64,000 bases of DNA from Anastrepha obliqua (GCF_027943255.1 NC_072892.1:119429792-119493791), one strand, 5' to 3'; shown: positions 33,595-46,816, counted from the first letter of the stretch. Translations and numbers: made by a program. The notes: generated from the sequence alone by a model not told the origin.

Positions 33595-34522
33595 AAGGGT
33601 GTTTTTTTTAGAGGTTAGGTTTTCAAGATGAAATAAAACGTATATAACTTAATGTTATGGCCAAGAATTTAGCTTTATTATAAAGATAAGGGTTTGCCAT
33701 TATGTTTTAAAAATGATTTCGGGCAAGTGGCCGCCGCGGCTGGCTCGAATAAATTCCAGCCGAGAGGCCCAATTTTCGACCACTTTTTGCAGCAATTGGG
33801 GCCGTATGTCAGCAATAACGCGCCGAATATTCTCTTCCAAGACGTCAATCGTCTCGGGCTTATCTGCGTAGACAAGCGACTTCACATAGCCCCACAAGAA
33901 ATAGTCCAGCGGTGTTATATCGCACGATCTTGGAGGCCACGCCACAGGTCCACGGCGCGAGATAATGCGCTCACCAAAAGTTTCCTTCAATAAATCGATT
34001 GTTGCGTTGGCTGTATGGCATGTAGCGCCGTCTTGTTGGAACCAAAGGTCGTCCACATCAACATCGTCCAATTCAGGCACGAAAAAGTCATTAATTATGG
34101 CTCTATAGCGCTCTCCATTGACTGTAACATTATGGCCGGCTTCATTTTTAAAGAAATATGGACCAATGATTTCCTCTGCCCATAGAGCACACCAAACAGT
34201 GACTTTTTGAGGGTGTAACGGCGTCTCAGCAATGGCTTGTGGATTATGTTCACTCCAAATGCGACAATTTTCCTTATTAATATACCCATTCAACCAAAAG
34301 TGAGCTTCATCGCTGAACAAAATTTTCTTCGATGCGTCGCGCGAACCGAACCATTATTTTCGTAATAAATTTTCACGATTTGCAAACGTTGTTCAGGTGT
34401 AAGTCTATTCATTATGAAATGGCAAACCAAACTGAGCATAAATCAAGTGACAGCTGTCAAAAAGACCATCTACGAAAAAAGTAGTGCCAACTTGAAAACC
34501 TAACCTCTAAAAAAACACCCTT
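33595..34522 (-). mobile_element. Mariner-type DD41D element C, best preserved
   Basis: Ends AAGGGTGTTTTTTTTAGAGG and the complement of CCTCTAAAAAAACACCCTT, near-perfect over 30 bp, flanked by TA at 33593-33594 and 34523-34524. The minus strand holds a 206-codon frame (34320-33700) with all three catalytic sites: FSDEAHFWLNGY, FQQDGATCHTANATIDL, CDITPLDYFLWGYVKSL; 41 residues lie between the last two aspartates. It ends RGGHLPEIIFKT. An N-terminal start (MNRLTPEQRLQIVKIYYE) begins at 34412, but about 100 codons between it and the catalytic domain are deleted with a frameshift, so the protein lacks most of the DNA-binding region. Confidence 0.9.
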
Positions 34523-35503
34523 TAGTTTACATCAAAACTGGTGCTGGACAGTATTGATAAGCTGAATATCTTACGACAGAACAACCAGGCTCGTATTCGT
34601 TTTTTAGTGCTGCACACTAATGACCGCAAATGTTATGCGATTTCATCTTCCTCACTACAGAGCCTGCAAGTCGCATTTGGGGTATATTTCCAGGTTAAGA
34701 AGATGATAATTAAATTTACAGTACCTTGCTGATTCTAAAATTATTCTCATTTAATTCTATCATCATCATCATTGTTGACTAGACAACCCTGGTCGGGTTT
34801 TCACCTATTGCATATATGTTCTCTATGTCCTCTATACCCGAAATCCCGAAAAACATGCGTTTTAATTCTAAAGAGTATTTGTTGGGGTGGGTAATCTGTA
34901 TTAGCAAGTAATATGGAACTTGCGCATCACAGTCTGTTAATCATTTTTTTGGTTATTACAGACGGGGACACGTACAATTTTTCGAGTTGATGATTATAGC
35001 ACTTTCGCCATCGCGCCATCCCAAGTATTTTTATTGCCCATGTTCTATTGCATTGAGATTTCAGGGGTAAGTACAGCAAGAATATCAAACTTCGTGCGAT
35101 TTTGATGAATGGCTGAACTAATGGTAGTTCTTACGATAGCCCTCTTCTCTTGGGATAGGCTATGAATGTAAAAAGTTGTGAGCTCTAGAAGAACCACTAT
35201 TTATACCGAGGGACATGTATGCATGAGTTCTTTTATATCTGCAAGCCTTTGTAACCGCTGTAAAAGAAATCCATTATTTGCCCGGCAGAATAAAGAGCTT
35301 AAGTGGCACTGCCAAAATAGTTGTTTTTTTTTTTGGAAATAGCAACCACGGCAACTTTCAGTGAGCATTTTCGCATAAACTAGGCTCGACAGAGTTCTAG
35401 CTTTCGAAAAGTACGGACCGATGACGATACCATCGAAAATCCACAGTAAATACTCACTTCCCTTCGAATGTGGAGACATTTAACGTTATTCGTTTTCACT
35501 CAT
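34523..35503. other. Mostly unassigned
   Basis: A short ATC-repeat lies near 34758-34772. A minus-strand frame at 35201-35480 contains IFDGIVIGPYFSKARTLSSL, faintly like the mid-part of DD41D transposases (xxGIIGPYFFxx), but the rest does not fit, so no call is made. Confidence 0.35.
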
Positions 35504-35745
35504 AAAGGGTATTTCAAAAGACGTGTTTAGAAGTTGTTTTAAAATAAAACATGCAAAAATTAATATTCCTTCAGGTTGCACTATTTTTAATCAAAAATGT
35601 GAAAAATGTCCACCAAGAGCACGTCCACAAGTAAAATCCGCCGAACGGTCGATCCATGAATGCCTACTTGTTGAGAACGTCGAGATATCGATATAGAGGA
35701 TTATTCAGCAACCTGCTCGACAGAGCCTCCAGTTCTCTCTGTCAA
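35504..35745. mobile_element. Fragment of a DD41D-type element end
   Basis: AAAGGGTATTTCAAAAGACG and then GTTGTTTTAAAATAAAACAT closely match the end at 41716-41770 (AAGGGTAGAAGGTATTTCAA, then TTGTTTTAAAATAAAACATG). No transposase block is clear and the other end is missing; the retrotransposon at 35755 may have cut it. Confidence 0.45.
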
Positions 35746-35754
35746 TTATTTTCT

Positions 35755-37560
35755 GTACTCGACAGAACCAGTTTCTTCAAATCTTCTGTGTGTTAAGGTA
35801 AGGTTACCTCCTTTATGGCTAAGACTTCTGCCTGGTAGACGATAGAGTAGTCTGGAAGTTGACAGACAATTATAATCCTAATTCTTTTGAAAAAACTACA
35901 TAGCTTATTTTATTTTCTACCTTAGATCCATACGCGTACAAATTTATATCTTCTCTTTTCAATGATCTTTGAGTTTCCCACTCTTTTCTTGACGGGACGC
36001 TAGTCTTGAAAAGCCGATCGAAGGTGGTCTTAAGGAAAGAGTAGTAGATTTCTTTATTATAACTACTCGATTTCTTGATTACAACTACTACCCTATACAA
36101 CCTGGAAGCGTGGCCGAACCGCCCGGTCTTCCATAGTGCGCTATTAAGTCAAAGCGCTGAAGCGGCGGCCACGTACTTTTCCTACCAGATTTAGAGTAAG
36201 CAAGTTGACCAGCACCTCGAACGCTTTATTAGCGGTGGTCTTTAAAGCGCTGGTCGTACATAAAAACGCAGATCTTTGGACCTTACCCAGCAGCTTCGTA
36301 TAACTTGCCTTTTGAGTTGATGGCGACCACACAAGTATTCTATATAGTAAAATAGGCCGAACTGCCGAAGTGCAAATCCCATTGGCTGTCGACCGCCTTT
36401 TGAACCCTATTCTCAATATTAGATTTCCACGTAGGTTTCCTGTCCCAAGTATTTAACATTCTCCTTCAAAGGAATCTCCACACCCTTGGAAATAAGCGGA
36501 GACACCGTGGAGAGTCTATTTTTCCTTGTAAAGAAAATTAGTTTAGTTTTATCGGGTTTTATTCCAAGTCCCCTACTCTCTGTCCCGTTATGGTCATATT
36601 AACCGCGATTGCCAGATCATCAGCATAAGCTGTAACGTGAACCCTTCTCTTTAGGGTCAGCAGCAAAGAGTTCACTACCAATATCCAAAGGAGAGAGGAG
36701 AGAACCTCTCCCTGAGGAGTACCTCTGCAGACTTGCCTGCTTATTATTGTATTGCCTAATCTTGCAGTTACCTTTCTTCTGACGAATATAGTCTCGATCA
36801 GAGTAGCAACATTAGATTCGATTCCAAAATCTTCTAGAACTCCCGTTTTGGCGCTTGAATTAATATTGTTAAAGGCTCCTTCAATGTCTACAAACGCTGC
36901 CAAAGCAAACTCTTTTACTAAAACTACTGCGAATGTAAAGCAGTTTCTGTAGATTTGCCTTTTATGTAGGCATGTTGGACCGGGGAGGACCTGCTGATTA
37001 GTATGACGACCCGTACATACTCAGTAACAATCCTTTCTAAAATTTTGAGGAGGGAAGACGTCACACTAATAGGCCTGAAGTCTTTAGGATTAGTGTATGA
37101 GGACCTGCTTGCCTTAGGTATGAAAGAGACTTTCAAGCAAGTTCTTTACAGCAAGTTCTTTACTTGACTAAGTTCATGTATTTCCCGGACCCTTGAGATA
37201 GCCCAGGCTAGATGGTGTTTTTTTAAGAATTCCTTTTAATCTGGCCGCTTTTGTAGTTTCTTCAATTCCCTTACAATAGTTTTGCCAGGATTCGCCTTGC
37301 ACAGTTCTAACTGTTTTTTTAAAGATATTTAAGTCAGCTTTGAAGGCTTGCCAGTTTCCGAACCTTCTCGTGGTGTTGATCAAATTGAATAGAATCCTAT
37401 AGGGGTTTCGTAACGAGGTTTTTTCTTTTGTCCACCAGTGTGGTTTTGTCTTTGCTCTCTGGCGTACAACCGGGCGCCCAGCTTCTATTCATGGCTTACG
37501 TAATTAACCTATTTGTCCAGTCCTTGACTGGTTATCTTTGACAATAAAGCTCTTAATTTG
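35755..37560 (-). mobile_element. I-group (LOA-like) retrotransposon ORF2, RT to RNase H
   Basis: Read on the minus strand from 37560: pre-RT linker (FGNWQAFKADLNIFKKTV), RT start MKVSFIPKASRSSYTNPKDF followed by RPISVTSSLLKILERIV, AAFVDIEGAFNN, CRGTPQGEVLSSLLWILV, VHVTAYADDLAIAV (catalytic YADD), thumb region (VRPILLYRILVW, KVQRSAFLCTT), then an RNase H start EDINLYAYGSKVENKISY where the usual TDGS is AYGS. Frameshifts and stops separate the blocks. Both ends are truncated: endonuclease and zinc knuckle are absent. Confidence 0.82.
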
Positions 37561-37946
37561 TTTTTGTATACTCTCCAGTCAGTTTTTCCGACTTGTACGA
37601 ATTTAGCATTTTTTGTTGAACCACCCTAATACTCGTGTGAAAAATTAAAATTGTTTGTTTCATTTTCCATCTTTTTCTTTTTCCTTTTTTTTTGTCTAAC
37701 GACGCACGCAGAAAGCAGCTTGAACCCAATTTTCGCTCAATTTGAAGTGAATTCGTGTATAGCAAACTAAAACGTGGAGTTAGATAATTTGCTCAGTGTC
37801 AAGATAGAAGTTTCGAAAGGAGATGTGACTTTCACGTTCAAGTGGCCGCTTTAAGAAAACCAACTACGTAGGTATGTTGGCGTGTAAGTATATTTCATTA
37901 CTTGCAGTACTAATATATTTTTCTTGTAAAGGCTGGTTATGTTTTA
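37561..37946. other. No recognised gene
   Basis: T- and C-rich tract at 37660-37700; nothing coding recognised. Confidence 0.45.
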
Positions 37947-38308
37947 AGGGCGGGTGTTGATTTTGAATAAAATACAACTTTTTTAGAAAATTATTGTAAT
38001 TTCTCTTTATTATGATAATATTGGTACGGCTCAATTACGTATAAAACAAAATATTGGCCAACTAGCCGCCGCGGCCTCGGGGGCACACCTTCATCCGATG
38101 GTCCAAATTTTCGATGACGCTGAGGCATAATTGAGGTTCTATCGCGTTAATGTGCCGAATTATCTCATCCTTTAGCGCTTAAATTGTTGCTGGTTTATCG
38201 ACGTACACCTTTTCTTTCAAAGAACCGCAAAGAAAGAAGTCCTACGGTGTCGTTGACGTTTAGGTGTGGTTCACATTCAACATCGGCCCTTGAAATTCAA
38301 CCACCCTT
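37947..38308 (-). mobile_element. Mariner-type DD41D element E, 362 bp
   Basis: Ends AGGGCGGGTGTTGATTTTGA and the complement of TTGAAATTCAACCACCCTT, flanked by TA (37945-37946, 38309-38310). The minus strand keeps the transposase C-terminus across frames: ERKGVRR-like then INAIEPQLCLSVIENLDHRM and a damaged RGRGG motif. No catalytic domain. Confidence 0.68.
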
Positions 38309-39734
38309 TACTTTGGCACACCTGAAAACTATTCTTAAATGGAAATTAATTTTAAGAATGGATATAAAAATACAAGGTGGCGCAAAATTAATCCCCTTAC
38401 AATACTTTTACTAATGGCTTTTAAAAATTAAAAAAAAAAATTAAATACCATCGACTTACCGAACTTTTGTTAGTGCTCCCGTGTATACATATTTTTTTAT
38501 ATACGAATTCACTTTCATGACTACCACCTCAATTCATCGTACAAATTTTTGTTGCTTGCATTTATTTGCTCCGCGCTATTTCGCCGTTTCATCAATAATA
38601 TCGTGCATATGGCACATTTAGTATTACGGAAACTCACAGGACACCGCAAAACCACATGGAACCGCCATATGGCCTACCTCAAATCGGTTTCTCAAAACTG
38701 ATTCCTTATGCATCTACCCTGTGGCGACATGATTGCAGCTACGAGCGAAGAAGATGAATTACCCTGCTTGATGCGAGTTCTCATAGACAAACTACGCTAT
38801 TGGCACGAACTTGCACATATATGTGTGGCTTATGGTGTTTGTATGTGCTTGATGTTCCATGGATGCTGTGCGGGCGTTGCGCATCTCTTAGCGTTTGTCA
38901 TTTGTGTGCTGAAGTATCCAACCGCTACGCTGCGTATCTCGCATTCACCGTCAACATCAATTGGCGCATAATAACTTGACACTTTAATCAAAGAAATTGC
39001 CTCATATTTCATAGGGAGTACCAACCAGCCGCTACAGAATACAGTTGAATTTACGAGCTCATCATCTCGCCAACACACCACACCGAACGCCTGACTTTGT
39101 AGCCAATTCACGGCGCCAACGCACTTCAGATGATCTGGGTTTGCTTTTCTTCGCTCTGATTGTTTTTCTGCCTATGCTACTATTCGATGCCTCATACAAT
39201 TTGAAGTGTGCCAGTATACAGTGACGGGGGCGTTAGAGCAGAGGATTAATTAGTAATTTCACGCTCAATTCATTGGCCTTATTTCCATTTTGAGTTTGCG
39301 AGGGTGTGAGAGAGGAGAGGTGAGTTGCTACAATTGGAAATGTTAATCACTAATGATGAATAATACAATTCGGACGTGGATTAGTGAATACCTACAAATT
39401 ATATTTTAGATACTGAATTTATATAAAATTTTGTAGTGTTGGAATTATACACACATTTTATGCACATCGGAGCATTAACACTTTGGAAGGAGAAAGTCAA
39501 TTTTTTCTCAAATCTATAAATAATAAATTTTATTGTTATTGTTTAAATTAATATTGTAAACGTTGAGATGATCTCATAGGTAAGTACTAAAATGGTGTAC
39601 TTGAGGTCAATGGCTTTTCGAAAAAACCAAAAATTTTCTCCTCGAAACAAAGAATCTACAAATTAGTTTGGGGGAAAATAAATCAATTTTTTGTTTTGCG
39701 TAAAATTTTTACGAATGGTCCATCTTTAGCTCGT
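38309..39734. other. No recognised gene; lone MITE end
   Basis: AAGGTGGCGCAAAATTAATC at 38374-38393 matches the ends of the 223-bp MITE family, but no partner end is seen. Opposed frames at 38708-39111 overlap with no domain. Confidence 0.45.
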
Positions 39735-40850
39735 GGACGATGCTACGACTACCAACATTCCGGTCGACTTCAAATATGAGCAGAGGCACTTAATGTCATA
39801 ATCTACCTACCAAGGAACGAATACCGCCTTCTGGATAAAAGAAGGTGGTTTCTGAAAAGCTAGGACGTTTGGTCATTGTGTTATCTTAAAGAGCCAAAGG
39901 CCTACTAGCAACTCATCAGATTTTACTACCGCTACTCTAGACTTCAGGAAAGTTCCACACGCGAAAGGAATGTGATTTGAATTCAGTGGTCAAGGAGAAT
40001 GCAACTGCACTTTACACTGACGTGTATATTCGAAAGACCTCGAAACTCTCAAGTTCTTCCGCCTGGCGAACTGGAATAGTATTTTTCAAGCAGAAGTTCT
40101 CGGGATAAGAGAAGCTTGCAGGATGATTAAAAACCAACCACAGCAACTATATCAAATATGTATTTTTTCAGATAGTCAGCAGCCAACTTAGCTGTAAAGT
40201 CACCTATAACCAATTCCAGAAACATCAGACAATGCAAAAGAAAACTTAATGACTTAGCGCGCACGACAGAAATCACTGATATCTAGATAACTGGCCATAG
40301 CAACATAGAAGAAAATGAGAAAGCTCCTGAATTCACAAGACATGGTGCATCCTATAACGAATCCGAAGCAGTAGAAATAGGTTGCCCCCAAGGAGTGCGC
40401 AATAGGGATATCTTCTCGCTATTCCAGAAGCAGGCCGTTGACAGATGGACTAACATGGATACCTGCAAAATAACTAAACAAACGTGGCTCAATTTTCAAG
40501 AAATCCAGAACTGACAAATTGTTAAGAAAACCACAAGCAGACATTTACAGAATTACGTCAACAACAACCGGCCACTGGCCTTTGGGAGGCGATGGGAGAC
40601 CAGGAAGATGGAAGATGGCCGTACAACAATAAATGTAGAAGCTGCAATTAGGACGAATCTAGAAACAACACAGTTTTTCACTATCTGGATGCTAATAAAA
40701 AGTGGTGTATCAAAAAGGAATTTTCGTGCTAATTGGGTCTGGGATGTGTCGGTCAGACAACACAAGCCATAAAAAGACCTTTACAATATCTTACAACATA
40801 GCGGGCAGAATTCTGCTCCCGAATCTCCGTTAACGAGGCAGCGAAGTCAC
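39735..40850 (+). mobile_element. I-group ORF2 RNase H and C-terminus, degenerate
   Basis: SIFQAEVLGIREACRMIKNQ then ICIFSDSQQPT, matching RNase H (FQAEV, SDSQAA), and a further frame TEITDI-x-ITGHSNIEENEKA (H-x-x-I-x-x-NE-x-AD). After 40550 the zinc-knuckle region reads TGHWPLGG, then TVFHYLDANKK. Multiple stops. An unrelated fragment of an AT-rich element follows. Confidence 0.65.
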
Positions 40851-40937
40851 AATTTTGCTTCGAATGGCCAAACCTTGTACCATAATCTGTCACCTTTGGT
40901 GTATGCCAAGGCGCTCGAATAAAATACTTTGCCTTAA

Positions 40938-41592
40938 GGGGACTCGGTGGCCTAGAAATTTCAAAAAATCGGTTTTTTTGTTTTTTCGATATTTTGAAAG
41001 TACAGTATCTTTGTACTATATTGTGAAATTTTCATGCGGAAATTCCCAATATTATAGCTTCTACAGCCCATTGACTAAGTGGAGAGCGGTCCGCGCGCTC
41101 CTGTACCTCAAACTTTAAAGTCATTTATCTCGAAACGACTTTTTCCAGCCTGATGTTGCCAAAAAAAGACAACTATTTAATCGAATCGTCTGAAATTTTC
41201 ATATGTTGTTCACAACATCAATGGCTATCGCCCGTATTAGAATCATATTATTATTATATTTCAATTATTTCGTAATTTTTGATTAAAAAACTGTAAAAAC
41301 CCCATTTCGTCAAGTTTTTTTTCTAATACGAGACATAGCTACATAGTCGTACTGCTTAATAATTTCTTTGGTTTTTGTGTTTCAGATAAATAGATAATAG
41401 ATAATACTGTTGTTCGGGAGGGTCAACTTCAGCGCCATTTTTAAATTATTAAAATTAAGAAACATTGGTGTTTTTCATTTTTGTATGGAAAAGAAGTTTA
41501 ATAAAAATTTAAATATTGTTTTTCATTTTTTTATTGTAAGAAAAATTCCTGAAAATACCCTAAATTTTCGAGCTTTAGACCACCGGGACCTC
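40938..41592. mobile_element. TTAA-flanked non-autonomous element, 655 bp
   Basis: Left end GGGGACTCGGTGGCCTAGAA, right end the complement of CTTTAGACCACCGGGACCTC, with TTAA at both borders (40934-40937, 41593-41596), as in piggyBac insertions. The first 23 bases match the complement of the other end at about 17 positions. AT-rich interior without a transposase. The piggyBac assignment rests only on the TTAA duplication and G-rich ends. Confidence 0.65.
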
Positions 41593-41714
41593 TTAATGGC
41601 AAAGCAGTACTTGTTGGGTATTGATTAATTTGGCAAGTGCTCAAAAAAATATTCGTGTCTATTCATGCAGAGAAATGTTGCCAAAATTAAATCTATTTAC
41701 ATCAAAAGACATGT

Positions 41715-42400
41715 CTAAGGGTAGAAGGTATTTCAAAAGATGCTCCCATGCATTGTTTTAAAATAAAACATGTAAAACTGTATACCAATTTAGGTTTCAC
41801 TTTTTGTACTCAGAATAGGGCTCTTAACAATTATATGTGAAAAGTTACATTATTTAAAGCACTTCGAGATACTGTCATACGATAATTAAAATGTTCAAGG
41901 CCTTGGTCTTGCATTATCGCATTATTAGTTCTAGAATCGTTGACGGCTTATTCTCATAGGCTTTACTTTTCTAAAAACCCCTACAAAAAGTAGTTTAGGG
42001 GAATTAGATCGCATAATCTTGGCGACCAGTTTATGTCGCCATTACGTGAAATGAATCGACCTGGAAACTTAGATCGGAATAATGCAATACTTTCCCGTGT
42101 TGTGTGACTTGTGGTTCCATCCTGTTGAAAATAAAGATCGTCCATGTCCATTCCTTGAAACTCAGACCATAAAAAATCATCAATCAGTTGTCTATAGCGA
42201 TTTCCATTGTCAGTAACAAGTCAATTTTATCTTCGAAAAAAAAACGGGTCAATTATTTCACCAGCCTAAAAGCCACACCAAACAGTTTTTTTCTTAATAA
42301 GTTTGAATAATTTTAACGCGTCGTTCTATCGTGTGAGTACCTATGGTTAAAGTTGTATATCCGTTTGCTTGACAAATGTCAATTGACAAATGTCAAGAAT
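41715..42400 (-). mobile_element. DD41D element F, degenerate
   Basis: Left end AAGGGTAGAAGGTATTTCAA. Minus-strand pieces: a damaged LFGVAF (for WCGFW), IDDFLW-like, then, in a shifted frame, FQQDGTTSHTT-like sequence near 42100-42130 and RFISRNGDIN near 42030-42060, the region between the second and third catalytic sites. A 14-bp tandem motif (ACAAATGTCAATTG) at 42373-42398 precedes the N-terminal region. The right end was not found. Confidence 0.6.
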
Positions 42401-42439
42401 GACATAGAAAAGGTCTTTCGATAATTCCAAAAAAAAAAG

Positions 42440-43760
42440 GGGTGTATGTACCCTTCACTCGAAGAAGGAAACTAGGTTTAGGGAATCTAAGACTAGGAGA
42501 CGCAAACTTAACTCTATCCGGGATAGAAAATATCTGGGAGTCTTCCTTGATAAAGCCTTGACCTGGAAAAGTCATTTATCGTGCATCACAAACAAAGCTA
42601 TTGCACCTGCTAAAGGCTTTACGGTAAAAAATTAGGTCTACGCCCAAAGATGATGGCATGGTCTTATAGGACAACTATAGTGTCAATGATTACTTTGTTA
42701 TATAAGCCACAATTATTACTGTTGTACTAGCCAAAAGTATACCAAATTAAGACTCAGATGACACTTATCAAGGTATGCAGAATAGTCTATTTGGGCGTAA
42801 CGGGAGCAATGCGAACTTTCCCTACAACCGCTTTGGGAATGGTCACTGGACTTATTCCACTTTTACTTTTACATTCTATTTACCTTGTAGCCAAACGTTC
42901 AGCAGCTGGTGCAGTCCTAATGCTTTCTAATCTATTTCATCATAAAGAAATCAATCTTACAGAGATTTTAAGAATTCTGGATTAACTCCTGAACTATCCG
43001 TGCCTGACCGTCTGTGACAAGATGAAAAGAAAACTAGAATTCTTCAAAAACTTCAAGGTGGTCATCAGTGATCGTTCAGCATAGAGAAACAATGAAATAC
43101 CTTTAAAATAGAGCGCACAGGCATGAGTTACTGATGGGTTCAAAATGGAAGACGGTAGTGCCGGGGCTGGAACTGAAGAAGGCAATTGCAATGGGAAAAA
43201 CGACTTTGATTTTTCAGGCTGAGGTCCACACCTTAGAGCTAAGTGCCAAAGAATGTCTTCGTAGAGGCAATATCAACATTCTCTCTGACAGTCAAACTGC
43301 TCTAAAATCGCTAGATAGCTTCTCATTCCAATCAAGGTTGGTCTGGGAATGTTTTAAAGTTCTCGAAACTCTAGCATCAAGAAACTTTGATGTTCTTATG
43401 TTGATACCGGGACATGGGGGGCACGAAGGGAATGAAATTTCGGATACTTTAGCGAAAAAGGGTGTCAATACTCTTTTCATTTTTCTGAACCTTTGATCGG
43501 GTAAACAACAGCTTCAAAAGTGCCTTTTTACGTGAGGAGTAACAAAGAGGCCTAGTCGAGTACTGGGGAGCCCAAACGGGCATACAGCCATCGAAAAGAT
43601 CCAGATGTACAAAGGTAGATGCAATCCTTATCCCCAGCAAAAAATGCGACTGCCCAGCAGTGGCAGACTACATAACCTAGGGAACGGGGTTATAGATCAA
43701 AACCTCCTGGTAGAAATTACCCTACAGCAGTTTTAGGATTTATTAATAGCCGAAAACTTT
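42440..43760 (+). mobile_element. I-group (LOA-like) retrotransposon, thumb to RNase H
   Basis: Starts near YLGVFLDKALTWKSHLSCI (42522-42580), the RT thumb; continues SKVQRIACLGVTGAMR-like sequence (42770-42815) and HHKEINLTEILRILD. RNase H follows: IFQAEVHTLELSAKECLRRG, ILSDSQTALKSLDS, LIPGHGGHEGNEISDTLAKK (the last being H-x-G-x-x-GNE-x-x-D-x-LA). Frames shift several times; the C-terminal zinc knuckle beyond 43500 is decayed. Confidence 0.78.
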
Positions 43761-43944
43761 TTGAGTAAGCTTCATGACTGCTCAATATATCTTTTTACGT
43801 CGCAGTGCACAAAAAGCCATTTTTTAATAAATAAAATAAAAAGGTGGCGAAAAGTAGGAAATTAGTTATTACCAACGTCTAGGCGTCACTTTTGAAAGAC
43901 CCCTTATATGCAGCTAATAAACCTTATAATAAGTGAATAAAGGG

Positions 43945-44400
43945 CTGAAAGTCACAAATCATGTCCAAAACTTAACAACAATCAATTGTACAGGATATTT
44001 TAGAACAAAATGTTCGCTATAATTCGACATATCAGAACGAGACATTAGAGCAACGTAGAATGATTTATTCTAAATGTTATGTCACCACTTGTTCCACCAG
44101 AAGGTTCCCAAAAAATAAGAAAAACCAAACGCAAAGGAAAAAACATCTTCCATCACGAAAATGCAAGGACACATTTGTTCAATTCGTATTTTTTATTTAG
44201 CATTCAAACCATCGAATTGGTGAATCACCGTACAGCTCCAATTTTATATCCAATGATTTCTTCCTATTTCCGCAATAGGCATTCAAATCACATTTTTTGG
44301 AGTTATCGCAGTCGGAGTGATTCATAAATTGATTCGAACGCGGGCGAAGGTGCATTGAATTTCGTCGGCAATATTTTGAAAATGAAATAATCTAATTCTT
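43945..44400 (+). mobile_element. Mariner (DD34D-type) fragment
   Basis: Reads KTKRKGKNIFHHENARTHLF (second catalytic region; HHEN where HHDN is usual), then QTIELVNHRTAPILYPMISS and, in another frame, ILKMK. Terminal repeats were not found. Confidence 0.6.
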
Positions 44401-46694
44401 AGTATATATGGTAAGTACTTATTTTATTGTCTGTTAAATAACGCACAATAGGATTTATTTAAGTACAATTTTGCAATTAAATTTGGAAAGCATCTCTTTT
44501 GAAATAAACACACTTTTAATACTTTTCAATATACGCTTTTTTCGCATGTTTTTATGTAATTTTTTTTTTTTTGGTTTTTGGCTTTGCTTGAATTTATATG
44601 AAAAATATGACAGAGAAAAATAAAATTATCAGAAATTTATTCGCAACTTATTTTCTATTTATTTAGCAGTGAATTTTTACTTAAATTCCAAAGGATTTAC
44701 GCAGCTTATTTATATTCTGTCATACAGTAATATATTTCCTTTTTTTTGCATTGCCATCGCCAAGGTTTAAAGCAATAAAATTGAATCATTTTATTACAGG
44801 GAAGAATGAAAAAGAAAACTGTCGGCGAACGTGACTTTTATACAAATAACTGCTTGCCAACGACTGCCGCAACCTAACCGGAGTTTTAATCCAATGTTTA
44901 CTTTCCACTTACCCTACTGTTACTTATGTATATGAATGTGTATGTATGTATGTATGTATTGGGTGCCCCAACGAGACCGTCTATTTGGAATTTAGCGCAC
45001 CCTCTTGCCGTTGCTGGTTGACAGCTGTCATGTGACTAGATTGAGGTTTACTTATTGAGAATTACGTGGTCGCACAAGGCTTCGAAATTCTGAAAATTCA
45101 TCACTGAAATAATGAAAGTTTTAAGAGACTCTTCGAAAATGTGGTATGCACCAAGATGTGTAACGGTATCTTCGGTATTGCTGGATTTCTCAGGTTTGTA
45201 GTTAGATTCATAAAATAAAACAGTTCCTCTAAACAACTAGTTGCCGCAGAATGTCCAAAGTTATCAACTGGTATTAAATCTTCACTTAAATTGAAAAAAA
45301 GTTATAACTACAAACACAGTTAGTCCAAGACCTTTTTCGTAGTTTACTTATTTACACTCTGCACTCAAAAGTAACAGACTTAATAAACCTTTGTTAGATG
45401 TGACGCACTACATTTTCCTGGTATGATTGAGTCTGAAAATCTTTATGTCAGTAGGCAAAGCGCTTAGTCAACATAAATTGAACATTTTCTCATTTTTAAA
45501 AACAGAGCGAAAACATTTTTTTACTATTTGTTAATATGGTTACCAAGGTTTTTTTTCATATGGAACGAATAAAACAAACACAGTAATAACTTTTCTAAAC
45601 TGCCGGTGGGCTGGGCAACGCTTACGCTTTTCAGAAAATCAAAATCGCTTTAAAGACGAGCAGGTAAAGTTGTCCAGTTGCTGTGCCCATACACTCAAAT
45701 TCTCATAATTTAGTTCCGGTCGAAATTCTGCTGTTAAGCGAGCAGTTGAGCGTCGTAGTCAGTGTGCACACTTGTACCCCTTATTTTTGAAATTTGTTGG
45801 GCTACCACTTCTACCACAGAAAGTTTAAGGTTGTAACATTTAAGGATGCACACCTGTCTCTTTTTGGCTTGCAACTTTTTTTCAAAGTACCGAACTTTGT
45901 GACAAAATTTAAATATAAGGTGCTACAAAACCATGTCTAGCAAAAAGGGGAATAGTTTTAATGAATTGTTACTTAGTAACTTAGGCCGATGTAGGTGTAA
46001 TCTAACTACTTTGCCTTGTAGCAGTGCGGCCGCGGAGCAGTCCTTTCCTTTTATGAAAATCATGAGAACCGGAAAAAGGAAAGAGTTAAAAACTGATTAG
46101 GATTGACATTTCGTAAAAAATGCGGAGGAATGCCCCACGGCACTTAATGTTTTCTGCTTTGACGTGACATTAGGCCTCTACTATTCACCACTTCTCTGCT
46201 CGCTGTCTCTCTGTTCGATTAACTTGACGAAAAATTTGCATGTGAAAACAACAACTAAGTTATCGAACAAGATTCACCATTATCGAGTATGGTTATACCT
46301 CATAAAACCGGCATCTTTCAAACAACTAGGTGCTGGAAGCGTTCGACTGTGAATACTTTTAAGTGCATACAGTCGTGGTCACAAACTTAGCACTCTACGA
46401 GAAGACAACATCTCTCCATAGCGTTTCTTCTTAGCAAACCTTATGATTACTAAAATTTATTCTTGGAAAATAGGGACTATGTACTGCTATAATCGGTGTC
46501 TGGTGCATTTCTACTTTCCCCCTAAAAATCATTTTTATGCAAGTAGTCGTTAGTGCTCACAGAGGTATTTTGCTTCTTGTTTTAAATTCGTTATTCCAAC
46601 AAGTTCCGTTTGTTGATTTTTGTAACTGAACGGGCGCTACTAGTGTGTATTATTATTAATAATACTCGTATATGAATTCATTTTGTTCATAATT
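44401..46694. other. No recognised gene; TATG microsatellite
   Basis: TATG repeat at 44936-44959. Right after it, TTGGGTGCCCCAACGAGACC could be a mariner end, but no partner was found. From 45060 to 46694 no motif-bearing frame was recognised on either strand. Confidence 0.45.
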
Positions 46695-46816
46695 CTGTTT
46701 GTTGTTGTTGTTGAAGTGGTTGAGTACTTCCACTGAAATAATCCTAATTAGGGACCAGCACCGTTTTACTACCACCGCCCTCGTATGATGATTTTGTTTT
46801 TTGGTTTAAGGCAGGT

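Noticed and set aside
35201..35480. Minus-strand frame with GIVIGPYF resembling a transposase segment
   Set aside because: Only eight residues fit DD41D transposases; the rest does not and no ends are present.
44958..45060. TTGGGTGCCCCAACGAGACC as a mariner terminus
   Set aside because: No partner inverted repeat and no transposase downstream.
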